From Cytophagales bacterium (GTDB lineage Bacteria; Bacteroidota; Bacteroidia; Cytophagales; Spirosomataceae), in contig JAAFJP010000014.1 in NCBI GenBank assembly GCA_013298125.1, positions 1 through 64,000 of the forward strand: DNA of 64,000 nucleotides, given 5' to 3'. The notes under the pieces were generated by a model. That model was not told where the DNA came from and made no database searches. It saw only the letters and a list, made by a program, of their open reading frames with translations. The translations under genes were made by a program, and so were the position numbers. Positions 25,079 through 34,707 of the stretch are shown piece by piece; the stretch's first letter is position 1; every line of letters begins with the position of its first letter.

Positions 25079-27199
25079 ATGAAAAAATTACTAACCCTTA
25101 TCTGCCTTTTGCCCATTGCTCACATTTTCGGGCAATCAAAACCTATGGCTCAATGGAATTTTGATTCTGTCGAGAAAAATGAGGTCATAAAACCGCTGGA
25201 ACGTCGCCTAATCCCTTCGCCTGAAATAGACCGTTCCTTTTTTGTTACGGAAGAAAATTCTGCTGCCAAAAGTAAGATACTTGGCTCTTTCCATAAATCA
25301 GTGGCGGGCGTTGTGGGCAATTCTTTGCAATTAGACGGTAACACCAGCTATATCGAAACGGAATTTAAAACCCCACTTTCAGGAGATTTTAGCGTTGGGG
25401 CTTGGTTGGCTTTGGGAGCATATCCAACACACTGGTGTCCTGTTGCCGACCAAAATATCAACGCTAAAAAAGGCTTTTTCTTGGGCGTTGATGCCTACGG
25501 ACACGCTGGCGTGAAGGCGTACATAGGAGGACAATTGGTGGAAGTACAATCCGTAAAGAAAATCCCATTACGCCAATGGACGCTGATTCAGGGGGTATTT
25601 TCTCCTACCGAAGGATTGACGCTTTTTGTCAATGGCAAATCAGCGGGCAATGCTAAAACATCGGGCGATTTTGAATCAGCTCCCTCAGAGAAATTATTAA
25701 TTGGCAAAAGCACCATCAAACAAAAACCCGAAGGCACCGTTCGCCAAAACGGAACACAACCCGTTTATATGTTCTTGGATGGCTTGATTGATGAGTTAAA
25801 AATCTATGATAATTCCCTGACAACCAACGAAATAACTGATTATTACAACAAAACAAAACCTCAAACTGCTCCGCTTTTGGCAACTCGTTTTTTGCCATTA
25901 TCAGGAGCAAAATCGGGTAAGTTTGGAGCGATTTATACCACTTTGAAATTCTATGAGGCTTGGGACAAACCTTGGCCCGTGTCTAACCAAGCTGACGTTG
26001 TCATCAACTTTGATGACAACGCTCACAAATTCATTTTTTGGCGTGGTACAAGTTACATCCCACATTGGATAACGGAGAATGGCATTTGGTACAACAATGA
26101 ATTTTTAGAAACATGGGACGTAAACGGTTGCCACGAACCCATGTCCGACAAACGTTGTCAGTATTCCAATGTCAGAATTTTGGAGAGTAACGATGCCCGT
26201 GCGGTAGTTCATTGGCGTTATGCTTTAATTGACAACCTAAATATTTTCGCTCGTGTGGACTCACTTTCAGGTTTTGGTGAATGGGCAGATGAAGTTTTTA
26301 CGATTTATCCCGACGGCGTGGGTGTTCGCAAAGCTACTTTGCACAGTTCGCAACCACAATCTCAACACGAATGGCAAGAAGGCATGGTAGTAATGGGTCC
26401 AGGACAACGTCCAGAACAGGTGTTAGAAGCGGGCGGATTGACCTTAGCTAACATGAAAGGCGAAACGCATACGTATGACTGGGGCAAAGGTTTACCCAAA
26501 GAAAAAGATAAATATGGTTACGTACAATTGCCCGAAAAAGCCAATATTCACTTGATTAATACCAAATCTCAACTCAAACCATTCGTGGCTATTTCGCCCA
26601 AAGCCAATGCGATTTTCAATGTCTATAATGGCGAATTGCGAAGTGATGTGAGTATGTATCCGTGGTGGAACCATTGGCCCGCCGCCCAAAAACCTTCTGA
26701 TGGTCGTTATGCCATGACTGACGATAACGCTTCTCATTCATCATTGACCAATATCAATTGGGACGCTTATGAAATCACAGAAGACACTCATACGAAAATT
26801 ATGCTTCACGGTCTGACGAATAAAAAAGCGGAAGATTTACGGAATTTGACCAACTCATGGGCAAGCCCTGCCAAATTGAATTTAGGAAATAATCCAGCTT
26901 TCTCAGGCGGAGAGTATGACCCAACCGAAAGAGCCTACCAAATCAAGGCAAATAATCAAGCTAAGTCGTTGAATTTCAGTCTTGAAGCCAATGCTAATTC
27001 TCCAATTGAGAATGTTGCCTTTGTCGTGAAAAATTGGGGAAATCGTGAAATTTCGCTGAAAATGGATGGTGTAAATGTAGTGCGTGGTAAAGCATTTCGA
27101 TACGGATTTAGAGATACCGAAAACGGAACGGATTTAGTGGTTTATGTAGAGAAAAAGAGTGAGAAATTAGTTAAGATTTCAATTTTGAGTAGCCAATAA
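25079..27199 (+). CDS. Secreted LamG-domain protein, possible polysaccharide lyase/hydrolase
   Basis: About 706 aa. The start at 25079 gives the signal peptide MKKLLTLICLLPIAHIFGQS; an in-frame ATG at 25004 lies in the upstream repeat. A concanavalin-like LamG domain spans about residues 85-260 (VVGNSLQLDGNTSYIE ... FLDGLIDELKIYDNSL). The C-terminal 430 residues form a large beta-rich region I cannot assign with certainty (HKFIFWRGTSYIPHW, WWNHWPAAQ). LamG-linked proteins of this size in glycan loci include lyases, so enzymatic action on a polysaccharide is plausible. It lies between repeat arrays. Confidence 0.7.
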   Translation: MKKLLTLICLLPIAHIFGQSKPMAQWNFDSVEKNEVIKPLERRLIPSPEIDRSFFVTEENSAAKSKILGSFHKSVAGVVGNSLQLDGNTSYIETEFKTPLSGDFSVGAWLALGAYPTHWCPVADQNINAKKGFFLGVDAYGHAGVKAYIGGQLVEVQSVKKIPLRQWTLIQGVFSPTEGLTLFVNGKSAGNAKTSGDFESAPSEKLLIGKSTIKQKPEGTVRQNGTQPVYMFLDGLIDELKIYDNSLTTNEITDYYNKTKPQTAPLLATRFLPLSGAKSGKFGAIYTTLKFYEAWDKPWPVSNQADVVINFDDNAHKFIFWRGTSYIPHWITENGIWYNNEFLETWDVNGCHEPMSDKRCQYSNVRILESNDARAVVHWRYALIDNLNIFARVDSLSGFGEWADEVFTIYPDGVGVRKATLHSSQPQSQHEWQEGMVVMGPGQRPEQVLEAGGLTLANMKGETHTYDWGKGLPKEKDKYGYVQLPEKANIHLINTKSQLKPFVAISPKANAIFNVYNGELRSDVSMYPWWNHWPAAQKPSDGRYAMTDDNASHSSLTNINWDAYEITEDTHTKIMLHGLTNKKAEDLRNLTNSWASPAKLNLGNNPAFSGGEYDPTERAYQIKANNQAKSLNFSLEANANSPIENVAFVVKNWGNREISLKMDGVNVVRGKAFRYGFRDTENGTDLVVYVEKKSEKLVKISILSSQ

Positions 27200-27200
27200 A

Positions 27201-27655
27201 ACTGTCGCCCCGATGGGGCTTTTCGGTGTGAGATTTTCTCATAATATTTCTACCAAACTGTTGCCCCGATGGGGCTTTTCGGTGTGAGATTTTCTCATAA
27301 TATTTCTACCGAGCGTTGGTCGCCAAAATATCGCTTCGATGGGGCTTTTAAATTGCATCTTCGTAAAATCATAACAGCCCCATCGGGGCGACACTTTGGT
27401 AGAAAAAACAAAGAAATCAAAGTTCCCAAAGCCCCATCGGGGCGACATTTTGGTTGAATAAAACGAATAAAGTCCATTCCAAAAAGCCCCATCGGGGCGA
27501 CATTTTGGTAGAATAAAACGAATAAAGTCCATTCCAAAAAGCCCCATCGGGGCGACATTTTGGTAGAATAAAACGAATAAAGTCCATTCCAAAAAGCCCC
27601 ATCGGTCGGGTCGCCGAAACGGGCAACATTTTGGCAATAAACGTTCGGTAGAAAA
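27201..27655. repeat. Palindromic array C, left flank of the Y1 transposase
   Basis: Three reverse units (27201-27345) are followed by four forward units with a period of about 63 bp and near-identical spacers (AATAAAACGAATAAAGTCCA). A last unit near 27595-27652 is interrupted by extra bases. The forward units lead directly to the transposase start. The reverse units at the left edge are an exception to the usual layout. Confidence 0.9.
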
Positions 27656-27676
27656 AACATCATAACAATAATCATT

Positions 27677-28141
27677 ATGGCAAATACATATTCCCAAATT
27701 ACAATCCATGCAGTTTTTGCGGTGAAAGGCAGAGAAAATATCATTACCAAAGATTGGAGAGATAATCTGCATGAATATATTTCAGGTATCATAACCAACA
27801 AAGGGTCTAAATCACTTGCCGTGGGTGGATGGAAAGACCACGTTCATATTTTATTTGGTTTACCCGTAACTATCTCGATATCAGACTTTATGAGTGCTGT
27901 GAAAGCCAGTAGTAGTGGCTGGATTAATGAACAAAAATTTGTTAAGGGTAAATTTGAATGGCAAGCGGGCTATGGAGCATTTTCATTCGCCAGAAGCCAA
28001 AGGGATATTGTGATAAAATACATCATGAATCAAGAAGAACATCATAAAACAAGGACATTTAAAGAAGAGTATTTGAAAATGCTCAATGATTTTGAAATTG
28101 AATATGATGAAAAATATGTGTTTGAATTTTATGAAGAATGA
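27677..28141 (+). CDS. IS200-like Y1 (HUH) transposase at array centre
   Basis: A 154-aa single-domain Y1 transposase of the IS200/TnpA type. The HUH motif is HVH at residues 55-57 (WKDHVHILFGL). The catalytic tyrosine is Y115 in KYIMNQEEHH, with Q119 giving the Y-x-x-x-Q pattern. The C-terminus FEIEYDEKYVFE is typical. It would cut and join single-stranded DNA at hairpins. It is bounded by forward palindromic units on the left and reverse units on the right, so these are likely its substrates. No accessory tnpB is present. It looks intact and is not a recent relative of the RAYT at 6404. Confidence 0.92.
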   Translation: MANTYSQITIHAVFAVKGRENIITKDWRDNLHEYISGIITNKGSKSLAVGGWKDHVHILFGLPVTISISDFMSAVKASSSGWINEQKFVKGKFEWQAGYGAFSFARSQRDIVIKYIMNQEEHHKTRTFKEEYLKMLNDFEIEYDEKYVFEFYEE

Positions 28142-28149
28142 TGGCATTT

Positions 28150-28384
28150 TAACCGAAATTTCGCCCCTATGGGGCTTTTCGGGCTACAATATTTCATTTT
28201 TGCTACCAAAATTTCGCCCCTATGGGGCTTTTGAGCTGTAATGTTTCATTTTTACTACCAAAATGTCGCCCCGATGGGGCTTTTGAGCTGTAATGTTTCA
28301 TTTTTACTACCAAAATTTCGCCCCGATGGGGCTTGGTCTATGTAAATTTCTACTTTACTACTGGAATACAGCCTCGATGGGGCT
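28150..28384. repeat. Palindromic array D, right flank of the Y1 transposase
   Basis: Five reverse units (tail CTACCAAAAT..., core GCCCCTATGGGGC or GCCCCGATGGGGC) begin 9 bases after the transposase stop and run to the start of the GH31 gene. Spacers TTTTGAGCTGTAATGTTTCA are near-identical between units. Confidence 0.9.
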
Positions 28385-28398
28385 TTAAAAAATATCAA

Positions 28399-30030
28399 AT
28401 GAAAAAGATAACTATTTTCCTACTTTCTTTATGCCTTTCCATCAACGGATTTGCACAAAAATTTACCTCTAAAATCGCCCCGTTAGCTGGCGAAAAATGG
28501 TACGGAGCTTACACCGCCAAGGCATATTGTAATACGCCTTTGAAGGATATTACCTTTCTGCCCTACGCAGCCAACGAGAAAAAGAAAGACTTACGCATTG
28601 ATAACCGAGGCAACCAAGCCGCACCTTTATTGACCTCAAACAAAGGCAGATACGTATGGAGTAATGAGCCTTTTGTGTTTGAGTTTGTGAATGGAAATCT
28701 CATTATTTCTTCTGATTTTGAGCAAGTTCAAGTGGTGGCTACTTCTGGCAAAACCCTTCGTGATGCTTATGTGGGAGCGAAAGACAAATATTTTCCTGCT
28801 TCGGGCAAAACGCTCAATCCTTTAATGTACAAAATGCCTCAGTACAATACTTGGATAGAATTAGGCACCAATCAAAACCAAAAAGATTTATTGAAATATA
28901 CTAACGATGTACTGAAAAACGGTTTTCCATCGGGTGTTTTTATGATTGATGATGGCTGGGCAAAGCATTACGGTAACTTTGAATTTGACCCCAGCACTTT
29001 CCCAGACCCAAAAGGAATGATGGACACGATTCATGCCAAAGGTTTTAAAGTCATGTTGTGGTTGACTCCGTTTATCAGTCCCGATAGTCGTGAATTTAAG
29101 CAAGTGAGCAAATTGAAAGGCTTAGTTTTGGAGAAAAATACCAACAAACCAGCCATCATAAAATGGTGGAATGGGTATAGTGCCTGTATTGATTTTACAA
29201 AACCCGAAGCGGTAAATTGGTTGAGAACTAATCTAAAAAACCTACAAACTCGATACGGTATTGATGGCTATAAATTTGATGCAGCCGATTTTGATTTTTA
29301 CCAAGAATGGACAGAAGGCAAAGCCCCTTATCCAAATAAATCTACCAATACCACTGGACCAATCCAGACCGAATTATTCAACAAATTTGGAGCTGAGTTT
29401 GATTTTAATGAGTTCAGAGCGGGTTGGAAAAATGGTAATCAGCCCATTGCACAGCGTTTGCAAGACAAACAATATTCTTGGGAAGACCTCAAATTGCTCG
29501 TTCCCGATATGCTTTCGGCGGGTTTGATTGGACAGCCTTATACCTGCCCCGACATGATTGGGGGAGGTTTACTTTCTAATTTTGAAAACATTGATTATGC
29601 CAAATTTGACCAAGAACTCATGGTTCGCTCGGCACAAACCCAAGCCATGATGCCTATGATGCAGTTTTCAGTTGCTCCGTGGAGAGTTTTGGACAAAAAG
29701 CATTTGGACATTGTGAGAAATGCGGCATTACTTCATGCCAAAATGGGCGAATATATTTATGAATTAGCTCAAAAAACCGCCAAAGAAGGCGAACCCATCG
29801 TAAGACATTTGGAATATGCCTTCCCGAATCAAGGTTTTGAATCATGCGACGACCAATTTATGTTGGGTGAAAAGTATTTAGTAACACCCATGATTGAAAA
29901 AGGAACAGAACGACAAGTCAGACTCCCAAAAGGTACTTGGATTGATGAATTGGGTAATAAATTTGAAGGCGGAAAAACCATCAAAATTTCAGTTCCGTTG
30001 GAAAGATTGCCGTATTTTAAAGCTCCCTAA
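28399..30030 (+). CDS. Secreted GH31-family glycoside hydrolase
   Basis: About 543 aa. The start at 28399 gives signal peptide MKKITIFLLSLCLSINGFAQ; the in-frame ATG at 28333 lies in a repeat unit. The (beta/alpha)8 domain shows the GH31 pattern: VFMIDDGWAKHYG, GFKVMLWLTPFISPDS and the nucleophile D294 in GYKFDAADFDF. The C-terminal part (EKYLVTPMIEKG) matches the GH31 beta-domain. GH31 enzymes cleave alpha-linked glucose, xylose, galactose or sulfoquinovose; which is used here is not determinable. It lies between two repeat arrays in the glycan locus. Confidence 0.85.
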   Translation: MKKITIFLLSLCLSINGFAQKFTSKIAPLAGEKWYGAYTAKAYCNTPLKDITFLPYAANEKKKDLRIDNRGNQAAPLLTSNKGRYVWSNEPFVFEFVNGNLIISSDFEQVQVVATSGKTLRDAYVGAKDKYFPASGKTLNPLMYKMPQYNTWIELGTNQNQKDLLKYTNDVLKNGFPSGVFMIDDGWAKHYGNFEFDPSTFPDPKGMMDTIHAKGFKVMLWLTPFISPDSREFKQVSKLKGLVLEKNTNKPAIIKWWNGYSACIDFTKPEAVNWLRTNLKNLQTRYGIDGYKFDAADFDFYQEWTEGKAPYPNKSTNTTGPIQTELFNKFGAEFDFNEFRAGWKNGNQPIAQRLQDKQYSWEDLKLLVPDMLSAGLIGQPYTCPDMIGGGLLSNFENIDYAKFDQELMVRSAQTQAMMPMMQFSVAPWRVLDKKHLDIVRNAALLHAKMGEYIYELAQKTAKEGEPIVRHLEYAFPNQGFESCDDQFMLGEKYLVTPMIEKGTERQVRLPKGTWIDELGNKFEGGKTIKISVPLERLPYFKAP

Positions 30031-30047
30031 CCCCCATAGAGAAAAAA

Positions 30048-30127
30048 GAGCCCCATCGGGGCGATACTTTGGTAGAAAGAAGTGAAAATAATTAAGTCAA
30101 AAAGCCCCATCGGGGCGACATTATGGT
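30048..30127. repeat. Palindromic array E (forward x2 only)
   Basis: Two forward units with core GCCCCATCGGGGC. The tail of the second is altered from TTTTGGTAG to TTATGGTAATG and so supplies start codons for the next gene. No reverse units follow. Confidence 0.88.
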
Positions 30128-30128
30128 A

Positions 30129-31498
30129 ATGAAAAACATTTTTTATTTATTAATCGGGGGATTTTTTTCACTGGCGTGTAGCAAAGAATCTACGCCTACG
30201 GTTACACCTACCCCACCCGTTGTCGTTACGCCCCCAATCGTTGGTAAAACCTACTATGTAGATGCTTCAATTTCAGCATCTGGAAACGGTTTAACCGAAG
30301 CTACCGCCTTCAAAACCCTCACCGAAGCCGCTAATGCAACGGCAGCTGGCGATGTGGTTTTAGTAAAAGATGGTACATATGCAGCTTTTCAGGAAACTAC
30401 TTCTGGCAAAGATAATGGATGGATAACGTGGCGGGCGTTCCCAAATCACAAACCCTTGATTTCGTTTGATGGTTGGCAAGGCATTTATATCAAAGGTTCT
30501 TATGTGGAAATTGACGGACTTACTGTTCGTGGAAATAACGCAAAAGTAACTTTGGCAGCTGCTTTGAAACAAGGGAAAGGTTGCGAAAACACAGGAGGAA
30601 ATTATGAACCAATTTACAACGGAAACGGAATCTATGTTGATAGTAGAAAGACGGATGCCAATAATCCAACGGGTGAGAAGTATCACCACGTAACCATCAG
30701 AAACTGCACGGTTTATGAATGTGGCGGACCAGGTATTGGCACTATTCAAGCGGATTACATTGTGGTTGAAAATTGCACTATCTATAACAATTCGTGGTAT
30801 AGCCTTTTCGGAACGAGTGGCATTTCTTTATATCAGCATATCAATTCAGATGCCAGTCAGGATGTTAAAAATATCATTCATAACAACGTGATTTATGGCA
30901 ACAGAATGTTTGTGCCGTGGGTGTTTGGTAACTGTAAATTTACCGATGGCAACGGTATTATTATTGATGATTTCAAAACACGCAAAACGGCTCAACTTTC
31001 GGAAAATATGCTGGTAAGACCCTGATAGAGAATAACTTAGTGTATGACAACGGCGGTAGAGGAATCCATTGCTTTTTGTCAGATAATATCACGATTGTGA
31101 ATAATACTTGCTATCAAAATTCAGCTTCTCCTGAGATTGATGAAGGTGAAATAACGGTTTATGGCACAGGCTCAAATCGTAGTGAAAACTGTTCGGTTTA
31201 CAACAATATTTTGTTTGCCAGAACGGGCGAGAAGGTAAACACAGTTTCAAACGTAACCAATTATATTCATCGTAACAACATTTATTTCAACAGTGAAATT
31301 GGTTCTCAACTTTCAACCATTGGCAAGTCAGCCGACCCAATGTTTGTCAATCCAACTACGGGAGATTTTAAGTTAAAAACGGGCAGTCCAGCCATTGATT
31401 ATGGGGTAAGTTCCTTGTATTTTCCTAAAAAAGATTTATTCGGAAATGCCCGACCCAAAGGAAAAGAAGTTGATTGTGGGGCTTATGAGATTGAATGA
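30129..31498 (+). pseudogene. Beta-helix lipoprotein with single-base frameshift
   Basis: Two adjacent frames (to 31025 and from about 30971 to 31498) join into one protein of about 457 aa, homologous to the beta-helix of the giant protein. It starts as a lipoprotein (LACSKES) with a DUF1565-like YYVDASISASGNG entry, then parallel beta-helix repeats ending in DCGAYEIE. The break is at 30971-30973: the reading frame matches the paralogue up to IIIDDF and, after one extra T, continues as QNTQNGSTFGKYAGKTLIENN. A missing T in a short T run explains it. It could be a true mutation or a sequencing error. Probable polysaccharide lyase or glycan binding. Confidence 0.8.
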
Positions 31499-32079
31499 TT
31501 CATTGATTTTGCTGCCATTCCGAAGCAAACCAATACACAAGCCAGAAAAAAACAATAAGCACTTATCGGATTGATGGAAAGTTCAAGAAGATTAAAAGTA
31601 TTGGCTAAAATCGAAAATAAGGTAGCCAGAAGTAAATAAATTCCTGCTTGCTTATACCCTTTTTTCAGGGCAATAATTCCAAAAATCAAGACACACAGAA
31701 TACCGATAAGTGGCATTAAAACGAATACTTGGTTGAGATTCAAGAACATACATATTAGAGCAAATCCTAAACTCAAAGCAACAATCCAAAAGGTGGGTTT
31801 GGATGAAAAAGTTTCCTTGAAAATCAGAGAATAAATGCCTGCCACGAGCAAAATTATTCCCGTTGAAGAACCAATATTTTTGAAGAAATCGTGCCAATTA
31901 TCCATGCCCGAAACTCCTGCAAAATAAAGAGCTGAGAAAAAGGCAGTCATGGCTACCGACAAAATAAAAGTACCCCAAAGTAAAACCTGCTTCTGGGGTA
32001 TTTTTCTTATTAAAAAATAGTAGGTTAGGAAACCCGTTAGGGACAAAAAAGACTCTGAAATTAGATTAGTGATTTGCAT
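31483..32079 (-). CDS. Multi-pass membrane protein, unknown
   Basis: An integral membrane protein of about 198 aa with six or seven hydrophobic segments and no motif that I recognise. I prefer the ATG at 32079 (MQITNLISESF) because a start at 32103 would overlap the upstream gene by 11 bases, although such overlap is possible. It is the third gene of a minus-strand run after the hydroxylase and another membrane protein. Its 3' end overlaps the end of the convergent beta-helix gene by 16 bases. Confidence 0.7.
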   Translation of the reverse strand: MQITNLISESFLSLTGFLTYYFLIRKIPQKQVLLWGTFILSVAMTAFFSALYFAGVSGMDNWHDFFKNIGSSTGIILLVAGIYSLIFKETFSSKPTFWIVALSLGFALICMFLNLNQVFVLMPLIGILCVLIFGIIALKKGYKQAGIYLLLATLFSILANTFNLLELSINPISAYCFFLACVLVCFGMAAKSMNHSIS

Positions 32080-32092
32080 GATTATCAAGTAG

Positions 32093-32737
32093 CTATTTGC
32101 CATAAACTAACCCTAATCTTTTCAACGTATTCCGCTTTTTGATGAAATAAATCATAAAGGGCAGGGCAAAAAGAATGGGTAACACAAACAATAAAAGTAA
32201 TGAAAACTGCCCTTTCAAAAAGAGTTGATACGTCAAGTAAATACCTATAATATTCCAGATGCCCACCACCGTAAAAAACCAATATCCATACGAAATAGCG
32301 TGTTTTAAGGGGTTTGAACCCAATGGATGAGCTTTTGATTTCAAATAAAACAACCCCGAGCCTAATAGAAAAATATCAATAAAAATGGCGAAAATAGCGG
32401 TTCCAATACCCACTAAACCAATAAATATCAAAGGGTATTCCTGCAAAAATGGCAGAACCAAATAGGCAGAAAGGTTGATGGTTGCTGAGTAAATAAAGCC
32501 GATACTTGGCGTTACGCCTTGGATAGAATAAGATGTGGTAAAATACCAAAACTTGCAATATCCTGCCCCCGTACCCACCACCAAATACATCGTGAGGGCA
32601 GGGAAAAGAAGCATGAAAATACTCATACTGGGAGAAAACAATTTGGCAAATTCACCATATAAGCTAACAAGGGTAACGATTGGGAAAATCCACAAAAAGA
32701 TGATTTCAATAAGGGTTTTAAATTTCTTGAACGGCAT
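32093..32737 (-). CDS. Multi-pass membrane protein, unknown
   Basis: A 214-aa membrane protein with about six hydrophobic helices; I do not recognise the family. It overlaps the end of the hydroxylase gene by 20 bases and is followed closely by another membrane gene, so the three are probably one operon. A basic C-terminus (KKRNTLKRLG) suggests an inside tail. A role next to the hydroxylase in lipid metabolism or membrane composition is possible but unproven. Confidence 0.7.
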   Translation of the reverse strand: MPFKKFKTLIEIIFLWIFPIVTLVSLYGEFAKLFSPSMSIFMLLFPALTMYLVVGTGAGYCKFWYFTTSYSIQGVTPSIGFIYSATINLSAYLVLPFLQEYPLIFIGLVGIGTAIFAIFIDIFLLGSGLFYLKSKAHPLGSNPLKHAISYGYWFFTVVGIWNIIGIYLTYQLFLKGQFSLLLLFVLPILFALPFMIYFIKKRNTLKRLGLVYGK

Positions 32738-33659
32738 AATTTTGTTGTTTTAAATAATTGGCAACTGCTTCTTCGGTACGCTGATGATTTCCTGTATGAC
32801 TCCACCCAGGAGGATAAATTAAATACCCCAATTTGTCTTTCCAATTAGTGGCAGATTTCATTTGATTTCTAAGCCACTTAAAGCCCGAAAACTCTACCTC
32901 AATAGGGTTGAAGGTTTCGATATTGGTGGTTAGTCCATATACGGGTGGTTCGTTTTTTTCTTCCCGTTTGAATGTTCCGAAAATAATATCCCAAATAATT
33001 AAAACTTGACCGTAATTTTTATCCAAATATTTTACGTTTGTGGCATGATGCACGCTGTGATTACTGGGCGTAGCGAGGATATACTCTAAAAATCCCATGT
33101 TCTTGATGAGTTTGGTATGGTTGAAAATTCCCCAAATATTAGTTGCACCAATAATCACCGCAAATTGAAGAATATCAACGCCTAAAATTGGCATAAAATA
33201 GAAAAAATTAGAAGCAAATAAATCTAAGAAAGTACCTCTATTAGCAGTTGAAAAATTGAGTTCCTCCGAGCTATGATGCACCTGATGGAACGCCCACAAA
33301 AGTCCCATGCGATGCGAAAGGGCGTGTTCGGCAAAATAGAAAAAGTCGTGTAGTAAAAACACGAAAATCCAACCCAAAGCGGTGTATGGCACCTCCCAAA
33401 TTCGACAATGCGTATATAAATATGTATAAACAGCATAGTGAAAAACGCCACCCACAAAAATCCCAAAAAGCGTATTGAAAGCCGACATACTCAAACTTGT
33501 AGCGGCATCTTTGGCGTTGTACTTCATGTTTGAGAAAAAATAATAAATCCTCTCCGCAAAAATTGAAGTTAAGTAAAACGGTAAAATGAAGTGAGTAACT
33601 TCTGTGCCATTTCGTACCATCTCAACAAAATGATTCCAAGTGTTTCCGATAAATTCCAT
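32718..33659 (-). CDS. Fatty acid hydroxylase / sterol desaturase superfamily
   Basis: A 313-aa membrane-bound di-iron enzyme of the fatty acid hydroxylase superfamily. The histidine boxes are HDFFYFAEHALSHR, FHQVHHSSEELN and NHSVHHATN, the expected metal ligands. Several hydrophobic helices precede them. Members hydroxylate or desaturate lipids, carotenoids or alkylglycerols; the substrate here is unknown. It is the first gene of a minus-strand operon with two membrane proteins. Repeat array F separates it from the aldolase gene upstream in coordinate order. Confidence 0.88.
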   Translation of the reverse strand: MEFIGNTWNHFVEMVRNGTEVTHFILPFYLTSIFAERIYYFFSNMKYNAKDAATSLSMSAFNTLFGIFVGGVFHYAVYTYLYTHCRIWEVPYTALGWIFVFLLHDFFYFAEHALSHRMGLLWAFHQVHHSSEELNFSTANRGTFLDLFASNFFYFMPILGVDILQFAVIIGATNIWGIFNHTKLIKNMGFLEYILATPSNHSVHHATNVKYLDKNYGQVLIIWDIIFGTFKREEKNEPPVYGLTTNIETFNPIEVEFSGFKWLRNQMKSATNWKDKLGYLIYPPGWSHTGNHQRTEEAVANYLKQQNYAVQEI

Positions 33660-33709
33660 ATTCGTAATTGTTTTAATTTATGCTCATTCCGAGTTCAATT
33701 TTTCATTTT

Positions 33710-33876
33710 AGCCTTGTAGAGGCGATATTTTGGTAGTCGTAGTGAACAATTACATAACGAGTCTCCAAAGCCCCAGCGGGGCGATATTTTAAAGAGAATG
33801 TCGCCCCGCTAGGGCTTTGGAGATAATATTTTTACTATTTTTATTCTACTACCAAAATATCGCCTCTCTGAGGCTT
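33710..33876. repeat. Palindromic array F (forward x2, reverse x2)
   Basis: Forward cores GCCTTGTAGAGGC and GCCCCAGCGGGGC, then reverse GCCCCGCTAGGGC and GCCTCTCTGAGGC. The centre is very short (GATATTTTAAAGAGAATGTC). Lies between the hydroxylase and the class II aldolase gene. Confidence 0.9.
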
Positions 33877-33902
33877 TTGAACCAGCAAGTCAATTATTTG
33901 AA

Positions 33903-34685
33903 TTATTCCATAAAACTTAATCCAACACTCATTACATCTTGCAAAAGTGGCTGAAAGCTAAACCAACCAGCCACTGGGAAACCCACTTCAAGGTCTCTGG
34001 TTTTTATGGCTACTTCATGGCTAATGGGGTCGGTATCAATAATCATGGATTCTGCCAAAATCTGTGACTGACAACACCTTTCCATCGAAATAAACCACCA
34101 AACAGCTTCTTCAACCGAATTTCCAACGGTCAGCAAACCATGATTTTTTAAAATGGCTGCTTTATTATTTCCCAAAGCGGCAGCAATTCTATCACCTTCG
34201 GCGGTTTCCATGACTACGCCCGTGTAATCGTCATAAATGGCGTGGTCGTCATAAAAAGCACAGGCATCTTGGGTAAGAGGGTCTAATAATTTATCCATTG
34301 CAGACCAAGTTTTGCCATAAATAGAATGAGCGTGAGCAGCAGCAATCACTTCTGGATGTGCATGGTGCAATCTTGAATGAATGGCAAAAGCGGCTTGATT
34401 GAGCAGCTTGTGTTTACCCTCAACGATTTTTCCATGGTGGTCCACTCGAATCAAATCCGATACTTTGATTTGGTTAAAAGAAACCCCAAAAGGATTTACC
34501 CAAAAGGTATCTAAAAACTCAGGGTCACGGACGGTAATATGTCCTGCCACACCTTCGGAAAAACCAAATTTTCCGAATATTCTAAAAGACGCTGCTAACA
34601 TCATTTTACGATGTGCCTTTTCCTCTTCAATGCTTGTCCGAACGGGCATTAGCCCTTGTGCGTGGGCTGGATTTTTTACTTTCAT
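33903..34685 (-). CDS. Class II aldolase/adducin-family protein
   Basis: A 260-aa class II aldolase/adducin-fold protein. It has a zinc-site segment AAHAHSIYGKTW, a second His in LKNHGLLTVGN, and an acidic residue region GVAGHITVRDPE. Family members cleave sugar phosphates or act as epimerases or non-enzymatic scaffolds. It follows an aldehyde dehydrogenase gene on the same strand, separated by array G, so the pair may oxidise or condense an aldehyde. The substrate is not known. Length is normal. Confidence 0.8.
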   Translation of the reverse strand: MKVKNPAHAQGLMPVRTSIEEEKAHRKMMLAASFRIFGKFGFSEGVAGHITVRDPEFLDTFWVNPFGVSFNQIKVSDLIRVDHHGKIVEGKHKLLNQAAFAIHSRLHHAHPEVIAAAHAHSIYGKTWSAMDKLLDPLTQDACAFYDDHAIYDDYTGVVMETAEGDRIAAALGNNKAAILKNHGLLTVGNSVEEAVWWFISMERCCQSQILAESMIIDTDPISHEVAIKTRDLEVGFPVAGWFSFQPLLQDVMSVGLSFME

Positions 34686-34707
34686 ATTTTTTATAAAATT
34701 GTTGAAA

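Noticed and set aside
25079-27199. Assignment of the LamG protein to an ulvan lyase family
   Set aside because: LamG plus a large beta-rich region is suggestive, but no sulfatases are present and I cannot see diagnostic residues, so I kept a general call.
27239-27801. Open frames over the repeat array left of the Y1 transposase (and similar ones at 60779-61177 and 57291-57515)
   Set aside because: The predicted proteins only translate the repeat (PRWGF, LPKCRPDGAF patterns); they vary with repeat number and have no start context.
27677-28141. Possibility that the Y1 gene is a standard IS200/IS605 insertion unrelated to the repeats
   Set aside because: Its borders coincide with forward and reverse units in the same layout as the gene-less arrays, which is hard to explain as a chance insertion, though not excluded.
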